Assembly: GCA_031430035.1 (NCBI GenBank)
Contig: JANPAS010000083.1
Coordinates: 1-64,000 of the forward strand
Length of the DNA: 64,000 nucleotides
DNA from: JASGCK01 sp031430035
GTDB taxonomy: Bacteria; Pseudomonadota; Gammaproteobacteria; Burkholderiales; Burkholderiaceae_C
Reading direction: 5' to 3'
Positions 35,396 to 44,055 of the stretch are shown here, piece after piece. Made by a program: the position numbers and the translations under genes. Position 1 is the stretch's first letter, and each line of letters starts with the position of its first letter. The notes under the pieces are model-generated. The model had not been told where the DNA came from and did no database searches. It was given only the letters and a program-made list of their open reading frames with translations.

Positions 35396-36379
35396 TTACT
35401 TGGTGTCTTGTACGCGCTTGACTAGAGACTTGAGTTTGTCGTCTTTGATGAACTTGTCATACACAGGTTTCATCGCTGCTTGGAACGGTGCTTTGTCCAC
35501 TTGCGTAATGATTGCGCCACCTGCGACAACGACTTTTTGCGAAGCGATTTCGCGCTCATCCCACAGCTTACGCATAAAGACAACGGACTCTTTAGCGGCT
35601 TGGCGCAGTGCTTTTTGGTCGTCTGGTGTCAGCGTATCCCATGTGCGTTTGGAGAACATCAGCACTTCTGGCGCCATCGAGTGCTCGGTCATGGCGTAGT
35701 ACTTGGCGGCTTCAAAATGCTTGGCACTGTCGTAGCTAGGGAAATTGTTTTCTGCGCCGTCAATCAGACCTGTTTTGAGAGCGGTGTACACCTCACCATA
35801 CGGCATAGGCGTTGCGTTTGCACCCATGGCTTCAAGCAAGGACACCCATAAATCGGATTGCTGTACGCGGATCTTCATGCCCTTGACATCGGCAAACGTC
35901 TTGATTTGTTTTTTGCCTGTGTAGATCGAGCGTGCGCCGCTATCGTAGTAAGCCAAGCCAATAAAGCCTTGCGGTGCGCAGGAAGCGAGGATTTCGTCAC
36001 CAATAGCACCGTCTAGCACTTTGCGCATGTGGGCTTTAGAGTTGAACAAAAAGGGCAGTGTTGGCACTTGCGTTTCAGCGCAAATGTTGTTCATGGGGCC
36101 AATGTTGACGCGGGTCATGGCGAGCGCGCCAATTTTGGTTTGTTCAATCGAGTCTTTTTCTTGACCCAAGGCAGATGCAGGGTAGACCTTGATTGAGTGC
36201 TTGTTGTTAGTCAGTTCAGCTAAACGCTTACCCATGAACTTGACCGCTTCGACGGTCGGGTAGCCGTCTGGATGCGTATCCGCTGAGCGGAACTCGGTCG
36301 CGTGGGCAGCAATGCCGAATGTGAGTCCTGTGGCCAGCGAAGTGGCAATTGCAATTTTGGAAAGTAACTTGAAAGACAT
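35396..36379 (-). CDS. dctP: TRAP periplasmic binding protein DctP
   Basis: A 327-residue TRAP solute receptor with a signal peptide ending AAHA. Family motifs include FRSADTHPDGYPTVEAV, GKRLAELT, and DVKGMKIRVQQSDLW with the Arg that holds the ligand carboxylate. The following udh gene upstream points to hexuronate (glucuronate or galacturonate) as ligand (inference from operon context). ATG 36379 has AGGAGT upstream. Confidence 0.93.
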   Translation of the reverse strand: MSFKLLSKIAIATSLATGLTFGIAAHATEFRSADTHPDGYPTVEAVKFMGKRLAELTNNKHSIKVYPASALGQEKDSIEQTKIGALAMTRVNIGPMNNICAETQVPTLPFLFNSKAHMRKVLDGAIGDEILASCAPQGFIGLAYYDSGARSIYTGKKQIKTFADVKGMKIRVQQSDLWVSLLEAMGANATPMPYGEVYTALKTGLIDGAENNFPSYDSAKHFEAAKYYAMTEHSMAPEVLMFSKRTWDTLTPDDQKALRQAAKESVVFMRKLWDEREIASQKVVVAGGAIITQVDKAPFQAAMKPVYDKFIKDDKLKSLVKRVQDTK

Positions 36380-36431
36380 GATGAACTCCTAAAAAATAAA
36401 AAGAAAAATCAACAAAATAATAAACCCGAAA

Positions 36432-37232
36432 CTAATTAAACGGCCCCATTTTTGTATATCCACCGCCCTGATACATCTTGGCAGGATCGTCGCGGGCCAA
36501 TACTGGCATGGCTTCGCGGGATGCTCGCCAAGCCTCGGTGCTGTCTTGCGGTACAAAGCCAAGATGTGCAGCTCTGCTGTTGTCCCACCACTTGTCGCGG
36601 TTATTAGATGCGCCGTAAACAATGGTGTGACCGACGTTTGGCGCAACGAGCGAGCAGCGCACGAGCTCGGATAAATCGCGGAAAGAGAGCCAAGTAATTA
36701 GCATCCGTGCGTCATGTGGCTCGGGAAAAGACGAACCAATGCGGATGCTGACTGTTTCGATGCCATAGCGGTCGAAATAGAACTGCGCCATGCCTTCGCC
36801 ATAGGCTTTGGACAGGCCGTAATAGCTATCGGGGCGGGTTAGGCAATCGGAGTCGATCACGTCGCCTTGTTTGTGAAAGCCGATGGCGTGATTGGAGCTG
36901 GCAAAGATAACTCGTTTTGCGCCGTGGATTCTTGCGCCTTCATAGATATGAAAGATGCCGCTGATGTTGGCACCCAGGACGGTTTCAAAAGAGTGCTCGG
37001 TGGCTACGCCGCCAAAATGCACGATCGCTTCCACGCCTTTGACCAAGGCGATGGTCTCGGCTTTATTTGCTAGATCGCAAACGATGAGCTCTTCATTTGC
37101 AGCGGCAACGCCCATGCTAGAGATGTCTGATAGACGCAAGACTTCCGCGTGCGCGGCTAAACTTTGGCGTAGCACCTTGCCAAGGTTGCCCGCAGCGCCT
37201 GTGAGTAAAAGTTTTTGAAATGGTTTCATCAT
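36432..37232 (-). CDS. udh: Uronate dehydrogenase
   Basis: A 266-residue extended SDR close in length to known uronate dehydrogenases. The NAD motif TGAAGNLGKVL is at residues 11-21. SSNHAIGF and the catalytic YGLSKAYGE follow, as in Udh. It oxidises D-glucuronate or D-galacturonate to the aldarolactone, which opens to glucarate or galactarate, the substrates of gudD and garD in this window. ATG 37232 or the adjacent 37229 may be used; AGGATAA lies upstream. It is first in the leftward operon and divergent from the FadR-type regulator. Confidence 0.88.
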   Translation of the reverse strand: MMKPFQKLLLTGAAGNLGKVLRQSLAAHAEVLRLSDISSMGVAAANEELIVCDLANKAETIALVKGVEAIVHFGGVATEHSFETVLGANISGIFHIYEGARIHGAKRVIFASSNHAIGFHKQGDVIDSDCLTRPDSYYGLSKAYGEGMAQFYFDRYGIETVSIRIGSSFPEPHDARMLITWLSFRDLSELVRCSLVAPNVGHTIVYGASNNRDKWWDNSRAAHLGFVPQDSTEAWRASREAMPVLARDDPAKMYQGGGYTKMGPFN

Positions 37233-37290
37233 TTGGGTTATCCTCTAGTCATCATACAACATAATTATCTTTTTCTTATCAGTAAAAACC
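37233..37290. promoter_or_regulatory. Divergent promoter region udh / GntR regulator
   Basis: The 58 bp between divergent genes are AT-rich and hold GTCATCATACAACATAATTAT, which includes an ATCATACAAC stretch reminiscent of uronate-type FadR/GntR sites. I cannot define the operator exactly. The position makes it the expected binding region of the adjacent regulator. Confidence 0.45.
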
Positions 37291-38025
37291 ATGACCAAAT
37301 CCCGTAGCTTGACCCAAACCTTGGTGGATGCTTTCACGCAGCAAGTGGCGATGAAACAGCTTAAAACGGGTGACAAATTGCCAACTGAAATGAACATCAT
37401 GCACACTTTTGGTGTGAGCCGAACGGTGGTGCGCGAGGCGCTCTCTAAATTGCAAGCGGCGGGGTTAGTTGAAACGCACCACGGTATAGGTACTTTTGTA
37501 CTGGAGCCGCGCGCAGATAGTCGATTCCGTGTCAGCGGTGTCCCCATGATTAGCGACGGCGACGTACAGACGGCACTAGAGTTTCGCTTGGGGATTGAGG
37601 TTGAGTGCGCTGGTTTGGCGGCGCTACGCCGCACCCCTGATCAGCTAAAGGCGATGCGAGCGGTGCTCGATGAATTTGAGGAAAATGTAGTTGAGAAAAA
37701 ATCTAAAAAATCGACGCTCAACCAATCAATTGGCAACACAGTCGCGCCTGATTTTCAATTTCATTTACTGCTGGCGCATGCGGCTCATAACCGCTATTTT
37801 GTTGATCTAATGAGTCACCTAGGCACTAGCATTATTCCGCGCACTAGGCTGGATGTTGCTAAAAAAGTCAGTCACCAAGTCCCTGAGTACTTGAGCCGTG
37901 TGAATCAGGAGCATGAAACAATTTATCAGGCAGTTGTACGACAAGATGCGGAGTCTGCCCGAGCGGCAGCGCGGTTGCATTTGACGAATAGCCGCGAACG
38001 AATGCGATTGGTACAGGGAGATTGA
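37291..38025 (+). CDS. FadR-type GntR regulator of uronate genes
   Basis: A 244-residue regulator. The winged helix-turn-helix (about 10-75) contains KLPTEMNIMHTFGVSRTVVREAL and the wing GLVETHHGIGTFVLEP. The C-terminal FCD domain has the usual metal/ligand histidines in FQFHLLLAHAAHN and NQEHETIYQAV. A Lys-rich insert KKSKKS lies between FCD helices near residue 135. It is divergent from udh and is very likely its repressor, responding to a uronate or aldarate (inference). Confidence 0.92.
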   Translation: MTKSRSLTQTLVDAFTQQVAMKQLKTGDKLPTEMNIMHTFGVSRTVVREALSKLQAAGLVETHHGIGTFVLEPRADSRFRVSGVPMISDGDVQTALEFRLGIEVECAGLAALRRTPDQLKAMRAVLDEFEENVVEKKSKKSTLNQSIGNTVAPDFQFHLLLAHAAHNRYFVDLMSHLGTSIIPRTRLDVAKKVSHQVPEYLSRVNQEHETIYQAVVRQDAESARAAARLHLTNSRERMRLVQGD

Positions 38026-38062
38026 GTGATAAATCGATGAGACGAGTCGTTAAACTCAGGGA

Positions 38063-39205
38063 ATGAACACACAAGCGCTTTCGTATTTCAAACGCAGCCC
38101 ATTTGATTGGCTTTTTGCAGCTCTGGTTTTAGGTGGTGCCGTTTTTGCGCTTTCCCGCTATTACGGCTTCATGGATTACTACGAAGTCGGTATTTTGATT
38201 GGCGTTGTCCCTGCATTGGTGGCAATGGCGTGGTTTTGGCGACCCTTGCGAGTGTTGACGGTTGCAGTCGCTGCCTTATCACTCAGCTCCATTTGGATAT
38301 ATGCGGGGCAGTTACCGCGTGCCAATACAGCCTTCATGTTGAAATACTTTTTAGCCAGTCAAACCGCCATCATGTGGATGAGCGTGTTGTTTTTCTTGAG
38401 TACGTTGTTTTACTGGCTCGGGCTGCTGGTGAGGTCGCAAGCGACTGCCTTTGCCAATATCGCCTCCAAGATGGCTTGGGTAGCTGCGATGGCTGGGCTG
38501 GTGGGCATGATGGTTCGTTGGTACGAAAGCTACCTCATTGGCGCAGACATTGGGCATATTCCTGTCTCTAACCTCTACGAAGTGTTTGTGCTGTTTTGCT
38601 GGTTGACGACGCTGTTCTACTTGTACTACGAAGAAATTTATAAAACGAAGACGCTGGGTGCTTTTGTGATGCTCATCGTCAGTGCCGCTGTTGGCTTCCT
38701 GTTGTGGTACACCTTTTCTCGTGATGCGGCAGACATTCAACCGCTCGTGCCAGCGCTGAAGAGCTGGTGGATGAAGGTTCATGTGCCCGCTAACTTTATT
38801 GGCTACGGTACGTTTGCGCTATCTGCCATGGTGGCGGTGGCTTATTTGCTTAAAAAGCGCTTTCCTAACTCCTATGTGATAGCGACGTTGCCAACGCTTG
38901 AAGTGATGGATGACCTGATGTACAAGGCCATTGCGGTGGGTTTTGCGTTTTTTACCATCGCCACTGTGCTGGGCGCATTTTGGGCGGCTGAGGCTTGGGG
39001 CGGCTACTGGAGCTGGGACCCTAAAGAGACTTGGGCGTTGATCGTTTGGTTGAACTACGCCGCGTGGCTGCACATGCGGTTAGTCAAGGGACTGCGTGGT
39101 TCATTTGCCGCTTGGTGGGCGCTGGTTGGACTCTTGGTGACCACGTTTGCGTTTTTGGGTGTGAATATGTTTTTGAGTGGATTGCACTCCTACGGTACGC
39201 TTTAA
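38063..39205 (+). CDS. ccsA: System II cytochrome c maturation protein CcsA
   Basis: A 380-residue membrane protein with about eight hydrophobic segments. Near the C-terminus the heme-handling WWD signature WGGYWSWDPKETWALIVWL is clear, flanked by conserved His residues. CcsA with ResB exports heme and ligates it to CxxCH motifs of apocytochromes. Its partner resB is at 5270, separated by the catabolic block. It starts 37 bp after the GntR gene with no strong promoter visible. Confidence 0.94.
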   Translation: MNTQALSYFKRSPFDWLFAALVLGGAVFALSRYYGFMDYYEVGILIGVVPALVAMAWFWRPLRVLTVAVAALSLSSIWIYAGQLPRANTAFMLKYFLASQTAIMWMSVLFFLSTLFYWLGLLVRSQATAFANIASKMAWVAAMAGLVGMMVRWYESYLIGADIGHIPVSNLYEVFVLFCWLTTLFYLYYEEIYKTKTLGAFVMLIVSAAVGFLLWYTFSRDAADIQPLVPALKSWWMKVHVPANFIGYGTFALSAMVAVAYLLKKRFPNSYVIATLPTLEVMDDLMYKAIAVGFAFFTIATVLGAFWAAEAWGGYWSWDPKETWALIVWLNYAAWLHMRLVKGLRGSFAAWWALVGLLVTTFAFLGVNMFLSGLHSYGTL

Positions 39206-39223
39206 CCACTCACCCCCTCCCGT

Positions 39224-39252
39224 CCCCCTCCCTCCTGATAGGAGCGAGGGGG
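39224..39252. terminator. C/G-rich hairpin after ccsA
   Basis: CCCCCTCCCTCCT and AGGAGCGAGGGGG form a 13-bp stem with one mismatch and a 3-nt loop, followed by AAGCTTTATTTTG. It lies 19 bp after the ccsA stop and fits a terminator or a dispersed intergenic repeat; it resembles the element at 9191-9230. Confidence 0.6.
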
Positions 39253-39300
39253 AAGCTTTATTTTGTTTTCTCTTATTTCGAATGACCTACAGACTCGACT

Positions 39301-40398
39301 ATGAATGACGTATTTTTGAAAGCTTGTTTGGGTGAGGCAACGCCTTACACCCCCGTTTGGTTGATGCGTCAGGCGGGGCGCTATTTGCCTGAATATCGTG
39401 CGACCCGTGCGACTGCGGGCAGCTTTATGGGGCTGGCGACCAATCCTGCATATGCAACCGAAGTGACGATGCAGCCACTGGATCGCTATCCGCTGGACGC
39501 GGCGATTTTGTTTTCAGACATTCTCACGGTGCCTGATGCAATGGGGCTTGGGCTGACGTTTGCTGAGGGCGAAGGCCCGCGGTTTGCGCAGGTGGTGCGC
39601 GATGAGGCCGCGGTTGCCAAGCTGGCTGTGCCTGACATGGAAAAGCTGCGCTACGTGTTTGATGCTGTGCGCTCAATCCGTAACTCGCTCGCGCTGCGTA
39701 TGAACAAGGGCGTGCCGCTGATTGGTTTTTCGGGTAGTCCGTGGACACTGGCTTGCTACATGGTGGAGGGCAAAGGCTCGGATGACTATCGCCATGTCAA
39801 ATCTTTGATGTATGCGCGTCCAGATTTAATGCACCGCATCCTAGGCGTCAATGCCGACAGCGTTGCGGCGTACTTGAACGCGCAGATTGACGCTGGTGCG
39901 CAAGCCGTGATGGTGTTTGACTCGTGGGGTGGTGTGCTGGCAGATGGCGCGTTCCAGACGTTTAGCTTGGCCTATACGAAGCGGGTACTGGCTGGGCTTA
40001 AACGTACGGATGCGGACGGCAACATCGTGCCGCGCCTCGTGTTTACTAAGGGCGGGGGGCTGTGGCTGGACGAGATGAAGGATTTGGACTGCGACGTGCT
40101 GGGTCTCGATTGGACGATGAATCTGGGCAAAGCGAGAGCGATCTTGGAATCAGGTGCTCCCGCGAATAAGTCATTGCAAGGCAATATCGACCCGAATATT
40201 TTGTTTGCGCCGCCAGCCGCCATTCAAACGGAAGTCAAACGCGTGCTAGATAGTTTTGGCAAGCCGCACGCGGACGCTTCCAAGCGCGGTACGGGGCACG
40301 TCTTTAACCTCGGTCATGGCATTAGCCAGTTCACGCCGCCAGAGCATGTGAGTGCCCTGGTGGAAGCGGTGCATTCGCATTCAAAAGCGATGCGCTGA
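39301..40398 (+). CDS. hemE: Uroporphyrinogen decarboxylase
   Basis: A 365-residue HemE of normal length. PVWLMRQAGRYLPEYR at the N-terminus and GFSGSPWTLACYMVEG are the family signatures, with FSDILTVPDAMG carrying the catalytic Asp and NLGHGI at the C-terminal end. It converts uroporphyrinogen III to coproporphyrinogen III in heme synthesis in the cytoplasm. It follows ccsA, a heme-handling gene, on the same strand but across a hairpin. Confidence 0.97.
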   Translation: MNDVFLKACLGEATPYTPVWLMRQAGRYLPEYRATRATAGSFMGLATNPAYATEVTMQPLDRYPLDAAILFSDILTVPDAMGLGLTFAEGEGPRFAQVVRDEAAVAKLAVPDMEKLRYVFDAVRSIRNSLALRMNKGVPLIGFSGSPWTLACYMVEGKGSDDYRHVKSLMYARPDLMHRILGVNADSVAAYLNAQIDAGAQAVMVFDSWGGVLADGAFQTFSLAYTKRVLAGLKRTDADGNIVPRLVFTKGGGLWLDEMKDLDCDVLGLDWTMNLGKARAILESGAPANKSLQGNIDPNILFAPPAAIQTEVKRVLDSFGKPHADASKRGTGHVFNLGHGISQFTPPEHVSALVEAVHSHSKAMR

Positions 40399-40399
40399 G

Positions 40400-40460
40400 G
40401 GCTTCGACAGGCTCAGCCCGAACGGATTGGACTTCGTTCACCCTGAGCTTGTCGAAGGGC
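40400..40460. repeat. Dispersed inverted repeat (CTTCGACAGGCTCAG type)
   Basis: CTTCGACAGGCTCAGCCCGAAC pairs with GTTCACCCTGAGCTTGTCGAAG across a short spacer. The two arms match the widespread intergenic repeat I know from Comamonadaceae and related groups. It sits at the convergent ends of hemE and cca, and the last 13 codons of the cca frame are read from it. Confidence 0.75.
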
Positions 40461-41501
40461 GATAGCGGCTATCCGCGCTTTTGCAATCCTCTCACCAACT
40501 TTTGCCCCAGAGAGACCATCCTGCAAGGCTTGCAGGGCAATAGGCTCGGAAGCCACAGCCAGTATGGCTTGCAGGGCAAGTTTTAGAGGTTTTGTAGGGG
40601 TTTCAGGTTGTAGACATTCAAACGACTCTAGGGCTAAAGCAAAGCGATCGGGCTGGCGAATCGCATCGCTCCGCTCTAAACATTCATATGTCTGCTCTTC
40701 GTTCAAATTGACTTTGTAGCTATTTAAAAGTTGGGTGACCACTTTTGTTAATTGCGTGCAATCGCTTGGTGCTTTGAGCGATGGGGCGGGCAATTGCAGC
40801 GTGGCAAAACGCACAGCAAGCGAATAGCTTTGCGAGGCAGCACTATCAAGGGCTTTCATCGCGGTTTGGTTATTTGCGAGACTTGGCAAAATCTTTTGTA
40901 GCAAACCGCAATCTTGCAAAACCTCAAATAGCCGAGACGGTTTTTCCTCCATCAGCCCCTTGGCAATCTCTTGCCAAACGCGCTCAGCCACCAAACTATC
41001 CGCTTCGCCATTGGCGACCATGCCGCGCATCAAAATCATGGTTTCGGGTGCAATGGAGAAATCAGAAAATCGCGCTGCAAACCTTGCCACGCGCAAGATG
41101 CGCACAGGGTCTTCGCGAAAGGCGAGGGTGACATGGCGTAGCATTTTTTGCTGGATGTCACGTTGCCCGTGATAGGGGTCAATGAGCGTGCCATCCGCGT
41201 CTTGTGCCATCGCGTTCACGGTTAAATCACGGCGGCTTAGGTCTTGCTCCAGCGTCACGTCTTCGTCGGCATAAAACGCAAAGCCATGGTAGCCCTTGGC
41301 AGTCTTTCGCTCGGTGCGTGCGAGGGCGTATTCTTCATGTGTTTTGGGTTCTAAAAAGACAGGGAAATCCTTGCCAATCGGCTGGTAGCCCATATCCAGC
41401 ATGGCTTGTGGGCTTGCCCCCACAACCACCCAGTCGCGGTCTTTGACTTCTAAACCTAGTAGCGCATCTCGGATTGCGCCGCCAACGAGGTAGGTTTTCA
41501 T
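40413..41501 (-). CDS. cca: CCA tRNA nucleotidyltransferase
   Basis: A class II nucleotidyltransferase of 362 residues from ATG 41501 (the codon before is TTG). The head domain shows YLVGGAIRDALLG, DRDWVVVG with the two metal-binding Asp, and RRDLTVNAMA. DEDVTLEQD and REDPVRILRVARFAARF follow. It adds or repairs the 3-prime CCA of tRNAs. It has no C-terminal HD domain, unlike the 412-residue E. coli enzyme. The C-terminus RQAQGERSPIRSG is encoded by a dispersed repeat, so the native end has probably been replaced. Confidence 0.94.
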   Translation of the reverse strand: MKTYLVGGAIRDALLGLEVKDRDWVVVGASPQAMLDMGYQPIGKDFPVFLEPKTHEEYALARTERKTAKGYHGFAFYADEDVTLEQDLSRRDLTVNAMAQDADGTLIDPYHGQRDIQQKMLRHVTLAFREDPVRILRVARFAARFSDFSIAPETMILMRGMVANGEADSLVAERVWQEIAKGLMEEKPSRLFEVLQDCGLLQKILPSLANNQTAMKALDSAASQSYSLAVRFATLQLPAPSLKAPSDCTQLTKVVTQLLNSYKVNLNEEQTYECLERSDAIRQPDRFALALESFECLQPETPTKPLKLALQAILAVASEPIALQALQDGLSGAKVGERIAKARIAAIALRQAQGERSPIRSG

Positions 41502-41515
41502 CAACGTTTTTGCTT

Positions 41516-42220
41516 TTAGCGAGTCAACCGATACGGCTCTTCAAAATCACGGAACTCGTCTTCCACGCGTGCATCAGCTATCCAGGCGGCTACGCCTGGC
41601 ATAACGCAGAGGCGATCCATGTATGCAGCAACCGCGGGGCTTGCGGGAAGACCGTAGGTTTTAAAGCGCATGACAACAGGCGCGAAGTAAGCGTCTGCGA
41701 TAGAGAATGCGCCAAAGAGCATACCATCTGAGTGTGTATGCGCATAGGCTGCGAGAAGTCCGCCCAGCAAGGCCTCCATACGTGCCACATCGGCCACCAC
41801 GGCAGGCTTGTCGCGCATCACGATTTGCCCGATGTGCGGCAAGCTGGCTTCGATGTTCATCATGCAATGGCTGCGTAATGCACTAAAGCCTGAATGCATT
41901 TCAGCGCAGGCCATGCGTGCTTTCGCACGAGCGATTTTGTCTTGTGGCCAGAGATTCTTTTCGGGGAAGCTCTCAGCCAAATACTCGGCAATCGCTAGCG
42001 TATCGGTCACCACCAAATCGCCGTCAGCATTCGAATCGACAAGCACGGGCACTTGTCCGCGAGGGCTGACTTTGAGCATGGTTTGCTTGAAGTTGGAAGT
42101 TGGCGCAAACGAATCGAATAACACCTTTACCTCTTCAAAGGGAATACCAGCTTGCTTCAGCAGCACCCATGGGCGCATCGACCACGATGAGTAGTTTTTG
42201 TTGCCGATGTAGAGCTTCAC
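41516..42220 (-). CDS. Glutathione S-transferase family protein
   Basis: A 234-residue GST. The thioredoxin-like N-domain starts KLYIGNKNYSSWSMRPWVLL, with the Ser-rich catalytic site, and VSPRGQVPVLVD and VVTDTLAIAEYLAE for glutathione contacts. An all-helical C-domain with FSIADAYFAPVVMRF follows. The start is a GTG that overlaps the dapB stop (GTGA), so it is translationally coupled to dapB. The substrate is unknown. Confidence 0.9.
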   Translation of the reverse strand: MKLYIGNKNYSSWSMRPWVLLKQAGIPFEEVKVLFDSFAPTSNFKQTMLKVSPRGQVPVLVDSNADGDLVVTDTLAIAEYLAESFPEKNLWPQDKIARAKARMACAEMHSGFSALRSHCMMNIEASLPHIGQIVMRDKPAVVADVARMEALLGGLLAAYAHTHSDGMLFGAFSIADAYFAPVVMRFKTYGLPASPAVAAYMDRLCVMPGVAAWIADARVEDEFRDFEEPYRLTR

Positions 42221-42981
42221 TTCAAACCCAGCACATCAAACATATCAAACAGGCCCGTTTTTTGCACCGCCAAGTAGCGAACGGCGCGTAGGGCGCCTAA
42301 TGCATAGCCTTCGCGGTTCGACGATTTGTGGGTAATTTCAATGCGTTCGCCCGTGCCTGCAAACATGACGGTGTGATCGCCCACGATATCGCCGCCGCGA
42401 ATGGCAGAAAAACCAATCGCTTGCGGATCGCGAGCGCCCGTGATACCTTCTCTTGCAAATACGGCGTGACCTTTAAGATCGCGCCCTAAAGCGTCCGCAA
42501 TGACTTCACCCATTTTGAGTGCCGTGCCTGATGGCGCATCTACTTTGTGGCGGTGGTGGGTCTCAATAATTTCGATGTCATAGCCTGTACTCATGGCTTT
42601 GGCGGCCATCTCTAACAGCTTGAGCGTGACGTTGACACCGACGCTCATATTGGGGGCCAACATGATGGCGATGTTTTTGCTGGCGGCTGCAATTTCAGCT
42701 TTCTCTGCATCGCTAAAACCAGTCGTGCCAATCACCATTTTGACGTTCAACTCTTGACACACTTTGATGTGCGCCATCGTGCCTTCGGGGCGCGTGAAGT
42801 CGATCAGGTAGTCGGCATTTTGCAGCTCGGCATGGATGTCGATGCCAATATCGAGCTGCCCTGCCAGTTCGCAATCATCGGAGGCATTAATCGCATCAAT
42901 CAGCATCTTGCCCATGCGGCCTGAGCTGCCCGCGACAGCAATTTTTAGCTTCTCGGCGATATTCAGTTTTTGTATTGTCAT
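42217..42981 (-). CDS. dapB: 4-hydroxy-tetrahydrodipicolinate reductase
   Basis: A 254-residue DapB, slightly short of E. coli's 273. AVAGSSGRMGKMLI is the NAD(P)H site, IGTTGF, APNMSVGVNV and the catalytic ETHHRHKVDAPSGTA are all present. It reduces the dipicolinate precursor in lysine and diaminopimelate synthesis. It lies 7 bp after bamE and overlaps the GST gene by 4 bp. Confidence 0.96.
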   Translation of the reverse strand: MTIQKLNIAEKLKIAVAGSSGRMGKMLIDAINASDDCELAGQLDIGIDIHAELQNADYLIDFTRPEGTMAHIKVCQELNVKMVIGTTGFSDAEKAEIAAASKNIAIMLAPNMSVGVNVTLKLLEMAAKAMSTGYDIEIIETHHRHKVDAPSGTALKMGEVIADALGRDLKGHAVFAREGITGARDPQAIGFSAIRGGDIVGDHTVMFAGTGERIEITHKSSNREGYALGALRAVRYLAVQKTGLFDMFDVLGLK

Positions 42982-42988
42982 GGCGCAA

Positions 42989-43534
42989 TCAGTTGGGTTC
43001 TAAGGGTGGATATGTTTTGCTGCCAACAGCAGCAGGCTCAATGGTTGTCGCCGAGGTTTTTGCTTTTGAGTTTTCCCGATTGGCAAAATCGGTGAGTTCT
43101 TTGTCGCTAGCAGTAAGCGGCGGTATCTTGCCAATTTTCCGGCCTGATGTGAGGGTTTGTACAAATTCAGTTTCGCTTGGCATCGTGTCGCCTTCCCAGC
43201 GTGCTAGCTGTTCGCCATTGAAGTGCACGGTGAGGCGCAGCGCTTTTGAGACAATGCCGTCTCGTTCGATGGTGAAGACATAGTCCCAGCGATTGGCATG
43301 AAAAACGTCGTTTAGTAACGGCGTCCCCAAAATGTTACGTACTTGGGCGCGCGGCATGCCTGCCCGAAGTGCAGCGACTTGTTCGCTGGATACGAAGTTG
43401 CCTTGAACGACTTCTGCTTTATAGGGTTTGATAGCGTTGGGTATGCTGAGTTTAGGCAGGGTCGGTCGGTAGCTGCATGCGGCTAGACTAGCAGCGAGGG
43501 CAAATGTAAAAACAGCAGCAGGTATTGGATGCAT
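42989..43534 (-). CDS. bamE: Outer membrane assembly lipoprotein BamE
   Basis: A 181-residue lipoprotein precursor from ATG 43534. The signal peptide ends in lipobox LAAC, with Cys near residue 20. The SmpA/OmlA domain has LRAGMPRAQVRNILGTPLLNDVFHANRWDYVF. BamE helps the BAM complex fold outer membrane beta-barrels. A C-terminal extension of about 60 residues after the domain is Lys/Glu/Ser-rich, as in other betaproteobacteria. It is divergent from fur, a standard pairing in this group. Confidence 0.94.
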   Translation of the reverse strand: MHPIPAAVFTFALAASLAACSYRPTLPKLSIPNAIKPYKAEVVQGNFVSSEQVAALRAGMPRAQVRNILGTPLLNDVFHANRWDYVFTIERDGIVSKALRLTVHFNGEQLARWEGDTMPSETEFVQTLTSGRKIGKIPPLTASDKELTDFANRENSKAKTSATTIEPAAVGSKTYPPLEPN

Positions 43535-43587
43535 AGAATGAAACAAAATCACAGAGTCATGAATTAGAAAAGTAAGAGATACATTCT

Positions 43588-44055
43588 ATGCAAAACCTAA
43601 AGAACATTGGTCTAAAAACGACAACACCTCGGCTCAAAGTTTTGGAGCTGTTTCAGACCCAAAGTGCGAGTCACCAGCGTCATTTAAGCGCTGAAGATGT
43701 TTACCGTAGCTTGATGATTGATAACCAAGACATTGGTTTGGCGACTGTTTACCGCGTGCTTGCTCAGTTTGAGCAAGCAGGTATTTTGAGTCGCAATCAC
43801 TTTGCAAACAGTGACGTAGGTGGTATAGGCACTGGCGGTGCAGGACGTGCCGTGTATGAACTGGCGGATGCGCAACACCATGACCATTTAGTTTGCCTAG
43901 ATTGCGGCAAGGTCGAAGAATTTTTTGACGCTGATATTGAAGCTAAACAGCATGCGATTGCTAAATCTAAAGGTTTTGCGTTAGCAGATCACGCACTTAG
44001 CTTGTATGCGCACTGTACTAAGAAGAGCTGTCCATCAAGGCGCGTTGCCGCTTAG
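43588..44055 (+). CDS. fur: Ferric uptake regulator Fur
   Basis: A 155-residue Fur. LKTTTPRLKVLELFQ starts the winged helix, ATVYRVLAQFEQAGIL is the recognition region, HHDHLVCLDCGKVEEF supplies metal ligands, and HCTKKSCPSRR holds a structural Cys pair. Between HF and AVYEL there is an unusual Gly-rich insert (ANSDVGGIGTGGAGR), about ten residues longer than in typical Fur. The gene's last 38 bp overlap the convergent hprK. Fur represses iron uptake genes when Fe(II) is abundant. Confidence 0.95.
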   Translation: MQNLKNIGLKTTTPRLKVLELFQTQSASHQRHLSAEDVYRSLMIDNQDIGLATVYRVLAQFEQAGILSRNHFANSDVGGIGTGGAGRAVYELADAQHHDHLVCLDCGKVEEFFDADIEAKQHAIAKSKGFALADHALSLYAHCTKKSCPSRRVAA

